Shown here: piece after piece, positions 45,466-53,010 of the stretch | Layout of the letters: each line of letters starts with the position of its first letter | Position numbering within the stretch: position 1 is the stretch's first letter | Origin: Brevundimonas sp. | GTDB lineage: Bacteria; Pseudomonadota; Alphaproteobacteria; Caulobacterales; Caulobacteraceae | Direction of reading: 5' to 3' | Length of the DNA stretch: 64,000 bases | NCBI RefSeq assembly: GCF_004210735.1 | Contig: NZ_SDZL01000003.1 | Location: 1 to 64,000 of the forward strand | Program-made: the position numbers and the translations under genes | Notes under the pieces: model-generated | The model's input: the letters and a program-made list of their open reading frames with translations, nothing else | Databases searched by the model: none | What the model was told of the DNA's origin: nothing

Positions 45466-45505
45466 AAAAATGTGCACTATGTGCACTATGTACACTGTCT
45501 TTTTT
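45466..45505. repeat. Tandem 9-bp GTGCACTAT repeat between A5 and T6 tracts
   Basis: AAAAA-T-GTGCACTAT-GTGCACTAT-GTACAC-TG-TC-TTTTTT. Three near-copies of a palindromic hexamer at a 9-base step, in the gap between the convergent hfsB-like and GT2 genes. On the minus strand the hairpin-forming repeats are followed by a T5 run, so it may also terminate the downstream operon. A close relative is at 56946-56985. Confidence 0.7.
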
Positions 45506-45525
45506 CCGGCGACGGGTGTCGCCCC

Positions 45526-46452
45526 TCAGCGGCCGTCCAGCCTCGCCAGCTCCCGCGCGCCATAGAAGCGGGGCTCCAGCCCCTTAATCCACAGCACCTT
45601 GCCGATACCGCGCGCGGCCTGGTCCATCATCTGCGCCCGCGATGGCCGGTTCAACAGCGTCAGGATCAGCGCCGCCGCTCCCCATATGATCGCCTGTCCC
45701 GCGCCGATGACCATCCACCGCGCCACGCCCGGCCAGTTCCGGTTCGCGGCCGCCGTCTGGCTGGGCCCCTGGCCATAGGCGAAGGCGCGGGCCAGGGCGT
45801 AACGCAGCGTCGCCCGATGTGGCGGCGCGAACTCCTCGACCCAAGCCTCGGCGGCCCAGGCGAACCGTCCGCCGCGCGCCGCCAGCGCCGCGAACAGCGC
45901 GTCATCCTCGCCCCCCGCCTGATCGGCGCGGGTGTCGAACGGCGCCGGGCCGGGCAGGGCGGTCGCCCGCACCATCAGGCTGGCCCCGCAGCCATAGGCC
46001 CGATCGATGAGCCGGCTGTACGCCGGTCCCTCGCGGCCGAAGAACCGTTCCAGATAGTCGCGCGTCCACCCGACCGTGTCGGGCACGCGCCCGCGAATGG
46101 GGCTGAACACCACGTCGGCCCCCGTCGCCGCCTGAACGTCCAGCAGCGCCGCCAGCCAGCCGGGCGACGCCGCCTCGTCGTCGTCCAGAAAGGCGATCAG
46201 CGGCGCGTCCGTGGCCGCCAGCCCAGCGTTGCGCGCCGTCGCCACGCCCGGTGTCGGCGCGTGGACCAGCACCAGCGGGCAGGGCGCCTCGGCCCGCAAC
46301 GCCTCGACCACCGGCCCGGCCGTCCCTTGCGGATCATTGTCCACGACCACGATCTCGCGCATCGCCGCCGTGTGCCCGAACAGCGACCGCAGCGCCCGCG
46401 TCAGGCTCTCGGGCCGCCGCAGGGTGGGGATCAGAACGGCGACGTCGCTCAT
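45526..46452 (-). CDS. GT2-family glycosyltransferase (membrane-associated)
   Basis: 308 residues from ATG 46452. GT-A fold: VAVLIPTLRRPESLTRALRSL, VDNDPQGT, GVATARNAGLAATDAPLIAFLDDDEAASPGWLAALL (DxD-type metal motif DDD), and EDDALFAAL for the catalytic acidic region (ADQAGGEDD). C-terminal hydrophobic segment (MVIGAGQAIIWGAAALILTLL) suggests membrane attachment. It transfers a sugar from a nucleotide donor in the polysaccharide pathway; donor and acceptor unknown. Last gene of the minus-strand run; start overlaps the preceding gene as TGATG. Confidence 0.85.
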   Translation of the reverse strand: MSDVAVLIPTLRRPESLTRALRSLFGHTAAMREIVVVDNDPQGTAGPVVEALRAEAPCPLVLVHAPTPGVATARNAGLAATDAPLIAFLDDDEAASPGWLAALLDVQAATGADVVFSPIRGRVPDTVGWTRDYLERFFGREGPAYSRLIDRAYGCGASLMVRATALPGPAPFDTRADQAGGEDDALFAALAARGGRFAWAAEAWVEEFAPPHRATLRYALARAFAYGQGPSQTAAANRNWPGVARWMVIGAGQAIIWGAAALILTLLNRPSRAQMMDQAARGIGKVLWIKGLEPRFYGARELARLDGR

Positions 46453-47384
46453 CACACCACGTCCGCATACAGGGCGACCCGGTACAGCCGCAGGGACAGC
46501 GCCCGCGCCCTGACCGGCGCCCACACCGTCGCCGCCGCCCGCTTCAGCATCGGCCGCACCAACGACAGGCCGGGCGCCCGCTTCAGCACCCGCGCCAGCC
46601 GATAGCTGGGATAGGCCGCCACGATGTCTGGATGCCGCGCCACGACCCGCGCAAAGTTCGGCGCCGACTGCTCGTATTTGGCGGTCAGGGCCGCCACCTC
46701 GTCCAGCCCCATATGGGTCGCCGGATTGTCGATATGGCCGACAGGGAAGCGGCGCGACACCCGCATCGCCCACTCCACATCCTCCCAGCCCCAGCCGGTG
46801 AAGCCGGGATCGAACGCCTCGGTCTCGAACACGTCCCGCCGGACCAGCAGGTTGGAGGTATACACATACTTCTCGGGCTGCCTGGCCCGCTCGGCCGCCG
46901 CCACGCACTCGGCATGGCCCGACAGCGCCCTGTGGACCGCGAACCGCGCCTCGTCCGGCGCCTGGTCCAGCGAGAACCCGCCAAAGACGACCGGCGTCGC
47001 CCCATGGGTCTGCGCCAGCCAGGCGTGCAGGAAATCCGCCCCGTCCGGCCGCATGTCGCTGTCCAGGAACAGCAGCCAGTCCCCGCGCGCCGCCGACGCC
47101 AGCCGGTTCCGCCCTATCGAGCGCCCCTCGTTGCCGTCCAGGGTGATCAACCGGACGGGCAGGGCGCTGTGGCTCAGCCGACCCTCCAGCCGCGCGGTCA
47201 GGCCCGCATCGCCGGTGCCGTCGTCCAGCAGCACAACCTCGACCGCGCCCTTCAGCCCCGCCGCCTCGGTCTCCAGCCGCGCCAGCAGATCCGCCGGGTC
47301 GTCCCGCAGAAAGGGGATCAGCACCGACAGGCGCGGAGCCGCCGTGGCCCAGGCCGGGCTCTCCATGATCCACGCCGCGCTCAT
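46452..47384 (-). CDS. GT2-family glycosyltransferase (HfsG-like position)
   Basis: 310 residues from ATG 47384. RLSVLIPFLRDDPADLLARLE, VVLLDDGTGDAGL, GRSIGRNRLASAARGDWLLFLDSDMRPDG (DSD metal motif) and GFTGWGWEDVEWAMRVSRRF (ED catalytic block) define a GT2 enzyme. No membrane helix. It overlaps the flippase gene by ATGA and the other GT2 gene by TGATG. By synteny one of the two may be HfsG, but I cannot tell which. The Caulobacter hfsH deacetylase gene that sits at this place is not present. Confidence 0.85.
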   Translation of the reverse strand: MSAAWIMESPAWATAAPRLSVLIPFLRDDPADLLARLETEAAGLKGAVEVVLLDDGTGDAGLTARLEGRLSHSALPVRLITLDGNEGRSIGRNRLASAARGDWLLFLDSDMRPDGADFLHAWLAQTHGATPVVFGGFSLDQAPDEARFAVHRALSGHAECVAAAERARQPEKYVYTSNLLVRRDVFETEAFDPGFTGWGWEDVEWAMRVSRRFPVGHIDNPATHMGLDEVAALTAKYEQSAPNFARVVARHPDIVAAYPSYRLARVLKRAPGLSLVRPMLKRAAATVWAPVRARALSLRLYRVALYADVV

Positions 47385-48832
47385 GCCGCCGCCCTTCGCG
47401 CCCGCGCCGCGCCGATCAGCCGCCGGGCCAGGTCGCGCACGCCCGCCGCGTTCAGCGTCAGCGAGACCGCCGCATAAACCGCTGCCCCGACCCCGGCGTC
47501 CAGCATCAGCTCCGCGAACCCGCCGATGGGCGGTAACCGCCATACCACGGCCGCCATGACCCCCGCCGCCACACCACAGCGGACGAGCGTCTCCCACGGG
47601 ATCGGCAGGACCATCACCCGCCGCCCCAGCACGATGAACGCCACGATGCCCAAAGCGAAGCTGGCCGCCGTGGCCCAGGCCGCCCCCATCACCCCATAGG
47701 GCGGGATCAGCAGCAGGTTCAGCACGACGTTAGCGCTGGCCGGAACCAGCATCGCGCCCAACAGCCTCCCGGTCCGCTGGCCCAGCGTGAAGGCCTGACC
47801 GAAATAATAGACCTGCAGCCCCGACAGCAGGGCCGACAGGGCGATCCACGGCGTGATGGCGGCGGCGGCCGTGCGCAGCTCCTCGCCGATCATGATCTCG
47901 GCCATGGGCCGCGCCACCAGCGCGACCCCCACGGCGGCCGGCAGGCCGATCAGGATGAAGGTCGAGGCCTGCTCCCGCGCCGCCTCGCGCAGGCGCTCGG
48001 GCCCGCCGCGCTCCAGCGCCATGACCAGCGCCGGCATCCCCGCCGCGCCCAGCCAGATGAACAGGACGTCCAGCGTCCGGTTGGCGATGCTGTAACCCGC
48101 ATGATAGGCGCCCACCGCCGCCTCGTTCAGGAAGGCCGCCAGCAGGAAGCGGTCCGTCGATGCCAGCGCCACCGCCAGCGCCAGCGACGCGGCGATCGGA
48201 TAGCCATAGCGGGCGTAACCCAGCAGCCGCTCCCGCTCCCATTTCGCGCCCCGCGCCTCGCGCAGTTCGCCGGGCAGCACCAGCGGCAGGGCCAGCAGCG
48301 GCGCGATCAGCAAGCCCAGCAGCGGCGACGCCGCCCCCGCGCCCGACAGCGCGAATCCCACGCCGATCAGCAGGCCGGCGATGGCGGTGAAGATGTCCAG
48401 CCCGGCTGCCTTGGCCACCTGGCCCTCGGCGCGGAACCTCTCCTGCGCCAGCTTGACCAGGCAGCGGATCGGCGCGCCCGCCAGCGCCGCCGTCAGCGCC
48501 CAGCGGAAGGTCGCCTCCATCGGCCAGATCCACAGCAGCGCCGTAGCCGCCAACGCGAACCCGGCGCTCAGCACAAAGGCGGCGGCGTACAGGGTGGCGA
48601 AATGCGCCTTCAGGCCACGCCCGGGCGTCTCGGCTGCCCAGAAGCGCGCCATCGCCGCTTCCAGCCAGCTGAACACCGCCACATGGCTCAGCGTCATGAC
48701 CGAGAAGGCCAGGGCGTAACGGCCGAACTCTTCCGGGCTCAGCAGCCGGGTGAACAGCACGATGGTCAGGAAACCGACCACCCCCTGCACGATATTGGCC
48801 GGCAGATAGCCCCACACCCCCCGCCAGAACAT
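47381..48832 (-). CDS. hfsF: Wzx-like polysaccharide flippase, HfsF-like
   Basis: 483 residues from ATG 48832. About 12-14 membrane segments: the N-terminus GYLPANIVQGVVGFLTIVLFTRLLSPEEFGRYALAFSVMTLSHVAVFSWLEAAMARFW is typical of the MOP/PST flippase family, with YPIAASLALAVALASTDRFLLAAFLNEAAVGAYHAGYSIANRTL as the second-half counterpart. It would flip lipid-linked repeat units across the inner membrane. Gene overlaps (TGATG with hfsE-like, ATGA with GT2) tie it to the operon. Confidence 0.85.
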   Translation of the reverse strand: MFWRGVWGYLPANIVQGVVGFLTIVLFTRLLSPEEFGRYALAFSVMTLSHVAVFSWLEAAMARFWAAETPGRGLKAHFATLYAAAFVLSAGFALAATALLWIWPMEATFRWALTAALAGAPIRCLVKLAQERFRAEGQVAKAAGLDIFTAIAGLLIGVGFALSGAGAASPLLGLLIAPLLALPLVLPGELREARGAKWERERLLGYARYGYPIAASLALAVALASTDRFLLAAFLNEAAVGAYHAGYSIANRTLDVLFIWLGAAGMPALVMALERGGPERLREAAREQASTFILIGLPAAVGVALVARPMAEIMIGEELRTAAAAITPWIALSALLSGLQVYYFGQAFTLGQRTGRLLGAMLVPASANVVLNLLLIPPYGVMGAAWATAASFALGIVAFIVLGRRVMVLPIPWETLVRCGVAAGVMAAVVWRLPPIGGFAELMLDAGVGAAVYAAVSLTLNAAGVRDLARRLIGAARARRAAA

Positions 48833-50397
48833 CAGCGAACCGCCAGCCGGTCGCCCAGCAGAACCGGCACGGTCACGGCCATGATCCACATATCCAGCCA
48901 GAAGGACTGGCGCTCGATATAGTCCACGTCCAGCTGAACCCGGCGGCGCACGTCGGCGGCCGTGTGCAGCGGTCCGCGCGATCCCTTGATGGCGGCCCAA
49001 CCGGTCATGCCCGGCTTGATGCGATGGCGGGCGGCGTATTCGGCCACCAGCCGGGCGGACTCGATCTCACCGGTCTTCATACCGATGGCGTGGGGCCGCG
49101 GCCCCACCAGCGACATCTCGCCCCGGACGACGTTCAGCAGCTGCGGCAGTTCATCCAGGCTGGTCGAGCGCAGGAAGCGGCCCAGCCGCGTGATCCGATC
49201 GTCGTCATGGGTCACCTGCCGGGATGCGGTCGCGTCGGCGGCCTCGTGCCGCATCGAGCGGAACTTCCACACCACGATCTCCTCGTGGTTGAAGCCGTGC
49301 CGCCGTTGTCGGAATAGGGCCGGCCCGGGGCTGTCCAGCTTCACCGCCACGGCGATGAGCGCCATGACCGGCGCCAGCAGCACCATCGCGATCACGCCCA
49401 GGATCAGATCCTGCAGCCGCTTGTTGAACGCCCGCCGATCCGCATCCGCCCCGCCGTCCAGCGACGCCAGCGGCGCGGCCGCCAGCTTGTCCAGCGCCGC
49501 GCTGCGTTCGTCCGCGCCGTGCGGATCGACCAGCAGGGTGACCTCATTGGGCAGGGTCTGCAGCCGCCGCGTCAACTCGCGCACCCGCGCCTGGGCTCTG
49601 GGATCGATGGCCAGCACGATCCTGTCGACATAGGGCGTCATCCGATGACTCAGCAGCGCCTCGGCCGTACCCAACACCGGCACGCCGTGAACACTGGCCG
49701 GCGACCGCGCCAGCCGGTCGTCGAACACGCCCAGAATATTGATCTGCCGCCGCTCCAGCGCATCCTGGATCAGCCGCTCGGCATGACGGGTCGCGCCGAC
49801 GATGACGACATTGGGCGTCAGCGCCCCCGACGCGCGCCAGCGACCGATCAGGTCGCTCCAGCCGATATGCAGGGCGTACAGCGACACCAGTGTCAGACCG
49901 GTCCACACCAGATAGGCGGCTACCGGAGCCTGCCCGCCATGCAGGATCCAGCCCAGCAGCCCTGCCAGCGCGCCGCCCGTGACGACCACGCCCGCGACCG
50001 CCGCCAGCCTCAGCGCCGTCGCCTCGCCGCGCGGGAATCTGTACAGGCCCAGCGACTGCATCAGCGCCAGGATCGCCCACCCGCCGACCGCGAATGGCGC
50101 CAGGGTCGACAGCGGCGCGTGAACCAGACCCCCGCGCGTGGACGCCCAGGCGCAGGCCAGCGTCATCAGCGTGACCGCCAGCACATCCGCGCCCCGGAAA
50201 TAGTGCGCCGCCAGCCGGACACTGCCCCTCTGGCGCGCGTTCAGCCAAACCTCGGGCCGGAAGGGGCCACGCCGGGCCGCGCCATCCGATTCGTGCAGAG
50301 CCTTCGCCGCCAGCGCACGCAGCGCGACCGCATCCAGCTCGATCTCGCTGGCGCGGTTCAGGCGTTCGGAACGCAGGCGGGCAGGGGCGTTCGGCAT
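48832..50397 (-). CDS. hfsE: Polyprenyl glycosylphosphotransferase, HfsE-like initiating enzyme
   Basis: 521 residues. N-terminal helices (LAVTLMTLACAWAS, FAVGGWAILALMQSLGLYRF and further), a CoA-binding-like Rossmann part (NVVIVGATRHAERLIQDAL), and the C-terminal bacterial sugar transferase domain: FNKRLQDLILGVIAMVLLAPVMALIAVAVKLDSPGPALFRQRRHGFNHEEIVVWKFRSM, RLGRFLRSTSLDELPQLLNVVRGEMSLVGPRPHA and KPGMTGWAAIKG. It starts polysaccharide synthesis by loading a sugar phosphate on undecaprenyl phosphate. First gene of the four-gene minus-strand operon. Confidence 0.9.
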   Translation of the reverse strand: MPNAPARLRSERLNRASEIELDAVALRALAAKALHESDGAARRGPFRPEVWLNARQRGSVRLAAHYFRGADVLAVTLMTLACAWASTRGGLVHAPLSTLAPFAVGGWAILALMQSLGLYRFPRGEATALRLAAVAGVVVTGGALAGLLGWILHGGQAPVAAYLVWTGLTLVSLYALHIGWSDLIGRWRASGALTPNVVIVGATRHAERLIQDALERRQINILGVFDDRLARSPASVHGVPVLGTAEALLSHRMTPYVDRIVLAIDPRAQARVRELTRRLQTLPNEVTLLVDPHGADERSAALDKLAAAPLASLDGGADADRRAFNKRLQDLILGVIAMVLLAPVMALIAVAVKLDSPGPALFRQRRHGFNHEEIVVWKFRSMRHEAADATASRQVTHDDDRITRLGRFLRSTSLDELPQLLNVVRGEMSLVGPRPHAIGMKTGEIESARLVAEYAARHRIKPGMTGWAAIKGSRGPLHTAADVRRRVQLDVDYIERQSFWLDMWIMAVTVPVLLGDRLAVR

Positions 50398-50509
50398 GAA
50401 AATCCGGGCGAAAGACGTCTGTCTTCATGCCATGTCCCCCGTGCATGTCGCGTTAACGTCAGGACCCGGTTGCGCCCCGCCCCGCGCTCGGCTATCGACG
50501 CGTCCTGCC

Positions 50510-50601
50510 GGAGACGTGGCCGAGTGGCTGAAGGCAACGGTTTGCTAAATCGTCGTACCCTGTAAGGGGTACCGAGGGTTCGAATCCCTCCGTCTCCGCC
50601 A
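50510..50601 (+). tRNA. tRNA-Ser (anticodon GCT)
   Basis: GGAGACG...CGTCTCC acceptor, D arm GGCCGAGTGGCTGAAGGC, anticodon stem ACGGT/ATCGT around TTGCTAA (anticodon GCT, codons AGC/AGU), long variable arm GTACCC-TGTAA-GGGGTAC typical of serine tRNA, T arm GAGGGTTCGAATCCCTC, discriminator G and encoded CCA. 92 nt. Confidence 0.97.
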
Positions 50602-50758
50602 GATTTCCCCGCCCAGGATTAAAGCGAACCCCCGCGCGCCCGCGTGCGTCTTTGTGCCTTGATCGAAGAAGCGACCGGCGTGAGCGTGCGCAGGTAAGGG
50701 TATATTTTGCGACAGGTGCAAGAATCTTGCTCCGATCTGCGCTTTTCCTCTTGTCAGT

Positions 50759-50792
50759 TTCGCGAATGCGTAAAACAGTTCGCAACTGCGAA
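50759..50792 (+). promoter_or_regulatory. Two TTCGC-type palindromes just upstream of the ammonium transporter
   Basis: TTCGCGAA (50759-50766) and TTCGCA-AC-TGCGAA (50779-50792) lie within 55 bases of the transporter ATG. The rest of the 211-base gap after tRNA-Ser has an AT-rich patch (GGGTATATTTTGCG). Operator function is inference; no good sigma54 site was found. Confidence 0.35.
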
Positions 50793-50812
50793 ATCGATGA
50801 GGGGGTACACGA

Positions 50813-52210
50813 ATGTCGCAGTTGATGAACCGCGTACCGGGGCTGCTGGCCCTGTGTTGTCTGATCGGGGGCCTATTCTACGTTGGCACGGCGCTCGCCG
50901 CGCCGGAGCTCGCAGGGGCCGCTGAAATCGTAAGTGCTGCAGTGACAGCGCCGGAGACCGCTCCGGCGCTGTTTTCACATCAGGTTCCGCTGGAGCTGGA
51001 CGCCGCCGGCACCGCCTGGCTGGGGACGTCCACGGCCCTGGTGCTTCTGATGACCTTGCCGGGTCTGGCGCTGTTCTACGGCGGCATGGTGCGGCGCAAG
51101 AACGTCATCGCCACCATCACCCAGTCGGTCGCCGCCTTTGCAGTGGTCTCGCTGGTCTGGTTCGTGGCTGGCTACACCATCGCCTTCGGGACCAATGGCG
51201 ACGCGGGGGTGAACCAGTATGTCGGCAGTCTGGACGCCCTGTTTCTGAATGGGGTGACGGTCGATACGGCCCACAGCTTGCTGCCGGGCATTCCGGAGTT
51301 CCTCTGGATCTCGTTCCAGCTGACCTTTGCGATCATCACGCCGGCGCTGATCACAGGGGCGTTCGCCGAGCGGCTGAAATACTCGGGCATGCTGCTGTTC
51401 ACGGCCCTGTGGTCGCTGGTGGTCTATGCGCCGATCGCCCACTGGGTGTGGGGCGGCGGCTTCCTGGGCGGCATGGGGGTGCTGGACTTTGCCGGCGGCG
51501 CCGTGGTGCACGTCAACTCGGGCGTCGCGGGTCTGGTCTGTGCGCTCTTCCTTGGGACGCGCAAGGGGTATGGGGTCGAGCCGATCACGGCGCACAACCC
51601 TGTCCTGACGATGATCGGCGCCTCTCTGCTGCTGGTCGGCTGGATCGGCTTCAACGCCGGTTCGGCGGGGGCGACCAACGGCCTGATGGGCGTCGCCCTG
51701 ATTAACACCCTGCTGGCCGCCGCGGCCGCGTCGCTGACCTGGAAGTTCGTCGAGGTCATCGAGAAGCGGAAATGGTCGCTGATCGGCGTCCTGTCAGGGG
51801 TCGTGGCGGGGCTTGTCGCCATCACGCCGGCGGCGGGCTTCGTTGATCCCAAGGGCGCGGTCATCATCGGCCTGATCGCGGGACCGGTCTGTTACGTCTC
51901 GTCAGTCTGGATCAAGAAGCTGCTGCGTTATGACGACAGTCTGGACGCCTTTGGCATCCATGGCGCGGGTGGTCTGGTTGGCGCGCTGCTGACGGGGGTC
52001 TTCGCCACGGCGACGATCAACGAGCTGTCGGACGGCGCCAATCTGGCGACCCAGGCCATGGGTCTGGTCTGGACCATCGTGTGGAGCGCTGTGGGCACCT
52101 TCGCCATCCTGATGGTCTGCAAGTTCACGACGGGACTGCGCGTCACCGACGCCCAGGAAACCGAGGGGCTGGACAGCCATCTGCATGGAGAAGTGCTGGA
52201 TCCGGCCTGA
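50813..52210 (+). CDS. amt: Ammonium transporter (Amt)
   Basis: 465 residues from ATG 50813. Signal peptide-like N-terminus, then 11 helices. Family blocks: LVLLMTLPGLALFYGGMVRRKNVI, FQLTFAIITPALITGAFAERLKYSG (Asp-equivalent region), DFAGGAVVHVNSGVAGLVCA with the first channel His, and LDAFGIHGAGGLVGALLTGVFAT with the second channel His. It takes up NH4+/NH3. No glnK/PII gene is adjacent, unlike the usual glnK-amtB pair; a TorF porin gene follows instead. Confidence 0.96.
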   Translation: MSQLMNRVPGLLALCCLIGGLFYVGTALAAPELAGAAEIVSAAVTAPETAPALFSHQVPLELDAAGTAWLGTSTALVLLMTLPGLALFYGGMVRRKNVIATITQSVAAFAVVSLVWFVAGYTIAFGTNGDAGVNQYVGSLDALFLNGVTVDTAHSLLPGIPEFLWISFQLTFAIITPALITGAFAERLKYSGMLLFTALWSLVVYAPIAHWVWGGGFLGGMGVLDFAGGAVVHVNSGVAGLVCALFLGTRKGYGVEPITAHNPVLTMIGASLLLVGWIGFNAGSAGATNGLMGVALINTLLAAAAASLTWKFVEVIEKRKWSLIGVLSGVVAGLVAITPAAGFVDPKGAVIIGLIAGPVCYVSSVWIKKLLRYDDSLDAFGIHGAGGLVGALLTGVFATATINELSDGANLATQAMGLVWTIVWSAVGTFAILMVCKFTTGLRVTDAQETEGLDSHLHGEVLDPA

Positions 52211-52215
52211 CGGCA

Positions 52216-52281
52216 GGGGGCGCGGCGCTCTCCCGTCGCGCCCCCGTTCTTCGACCCGGCTCCGCTCCATCCCGGAGCCGG
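52216..52281 (+). terminator. Two GC hairpins between amt and the TorF gene
   Basis: GGGGGCGCG...CGCGCCCCC followed by GTTCTT, then CCGGCTCC...GGAGCCGG. The first may terminate amt partly; the second may stabilise or separate the TorF transcript. Confidence 0.6.
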
Positions 52282-52329
52282 ATGAGTAAGGCGTCATCGA
52301 GAAACCATCTGACTTGAGGGGATACAGTC

Positions 52330-53007
52330 ATGAGATCGGGTATCGTGTGCGTTTCAATGCTGGCCCTGGCGCTCGCCGCCGGGTCGGCGCAGGCTCAGAC
52401 CCAGCCTGAGGTGTCGTTCAACATCGGGGTCACCAGCGACTACGTCTTTCGGGGCTTCAGCCAGACGAACGAGGAGCCGGCGATCCAGGGGGGCGTCGAC
52501 GCCAGCATCGGCTCCTTCTACGCGGGGGCGTGGGCGTCCACCGTCGATTTCGGCGATGATACGGACGCCGAACTGGACATCTACGGGGGGTATCTGTTCG
52601 ACGTCGCAGGCTTTGACTTCGATGTCGGCGTGATCGGCTATCACTATATCGGAGCGCCGAATTTCACCGATTACGACCTGGTGGAATTCAAGGCGACGGT
52701 GTCGCGGAGTATCGACCGGGTGTCGTTCGGCGCGGGTGTCTATTACTCGCCTGACTTCTTCGGCGCGGGCGAGGTGGCGACCTATGTCGAGGGTAATGTG
52801 GGCTTTGCCTTCACCGACCGGTTCAGCGTGTCAGGCGCCTATGGCAAGCAGTATCTGGACGTCAGCGACGACTATTCCACCTGGAATGTCGGCGGCGAAC
52901 TGGCCCTGACGGACAGCCTGTCGCTGGATGTGCGGTATCACGACACGGATATCGATGGCCCCCTCAGCGAGGGGCGGGTGACTGCGACGCTGGGCTTCGG
53001 CTTCTGA
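52330..53007 (+). CDS. TorF-family putative porin
   Basis: 225 residues. Signal peptide (CVSMLALALAAGSAQAQ), then the family start VSFNIGVTSDYVFRGFSQTNEEPAIQGGVDASI and a regular series of outer-membrane strands ending TATLGFGF. TorF/Gcw_chp proteins are small outer-membrane barrels. Being 120 bases behind the ammonium transporter suggests a role in passage of small nitrogen compounds (inference). It ends 3 bases before the stop of the convergent L,D-transpeptidase gene. Confidence 0.87.
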   Translation: MRSGIVCVSMLALALAAGSAQAQTQPEVSFNIGVTSDYVFRGFSQTNEEPAIQGGVDASIGSFYAGAWASTVDFGDDTDAELDIYGGYLFDVAGFDFDVGVIGYHYIGAPNFTDYDLVEFKATVSRSIDRVSFGAGVYYSPDFFGAGEVATYVEGNVGFAFTDRFSVSGAYGKQYLDVSDDYSTWNVGGELALTDSLSLDVRYHDTDIDGPLSEGRVTATLGFGF

Positions 53008-53010
53008 AGA

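Noticed and set aside
45427-46605. 392-codon + strand ORF starting in the GTGCAC repeat
   Set aside because: Opposite the GT2 gene; the VHYVHYVH start is just the translated repeat.
50711-50735. Possible sigma54 promoter before amt (GGTGC...TTGC)
   Set aside because: The distance between GG and GC elements is 12 rather than 10 bases, so it does not fit the -24/-12 rule.
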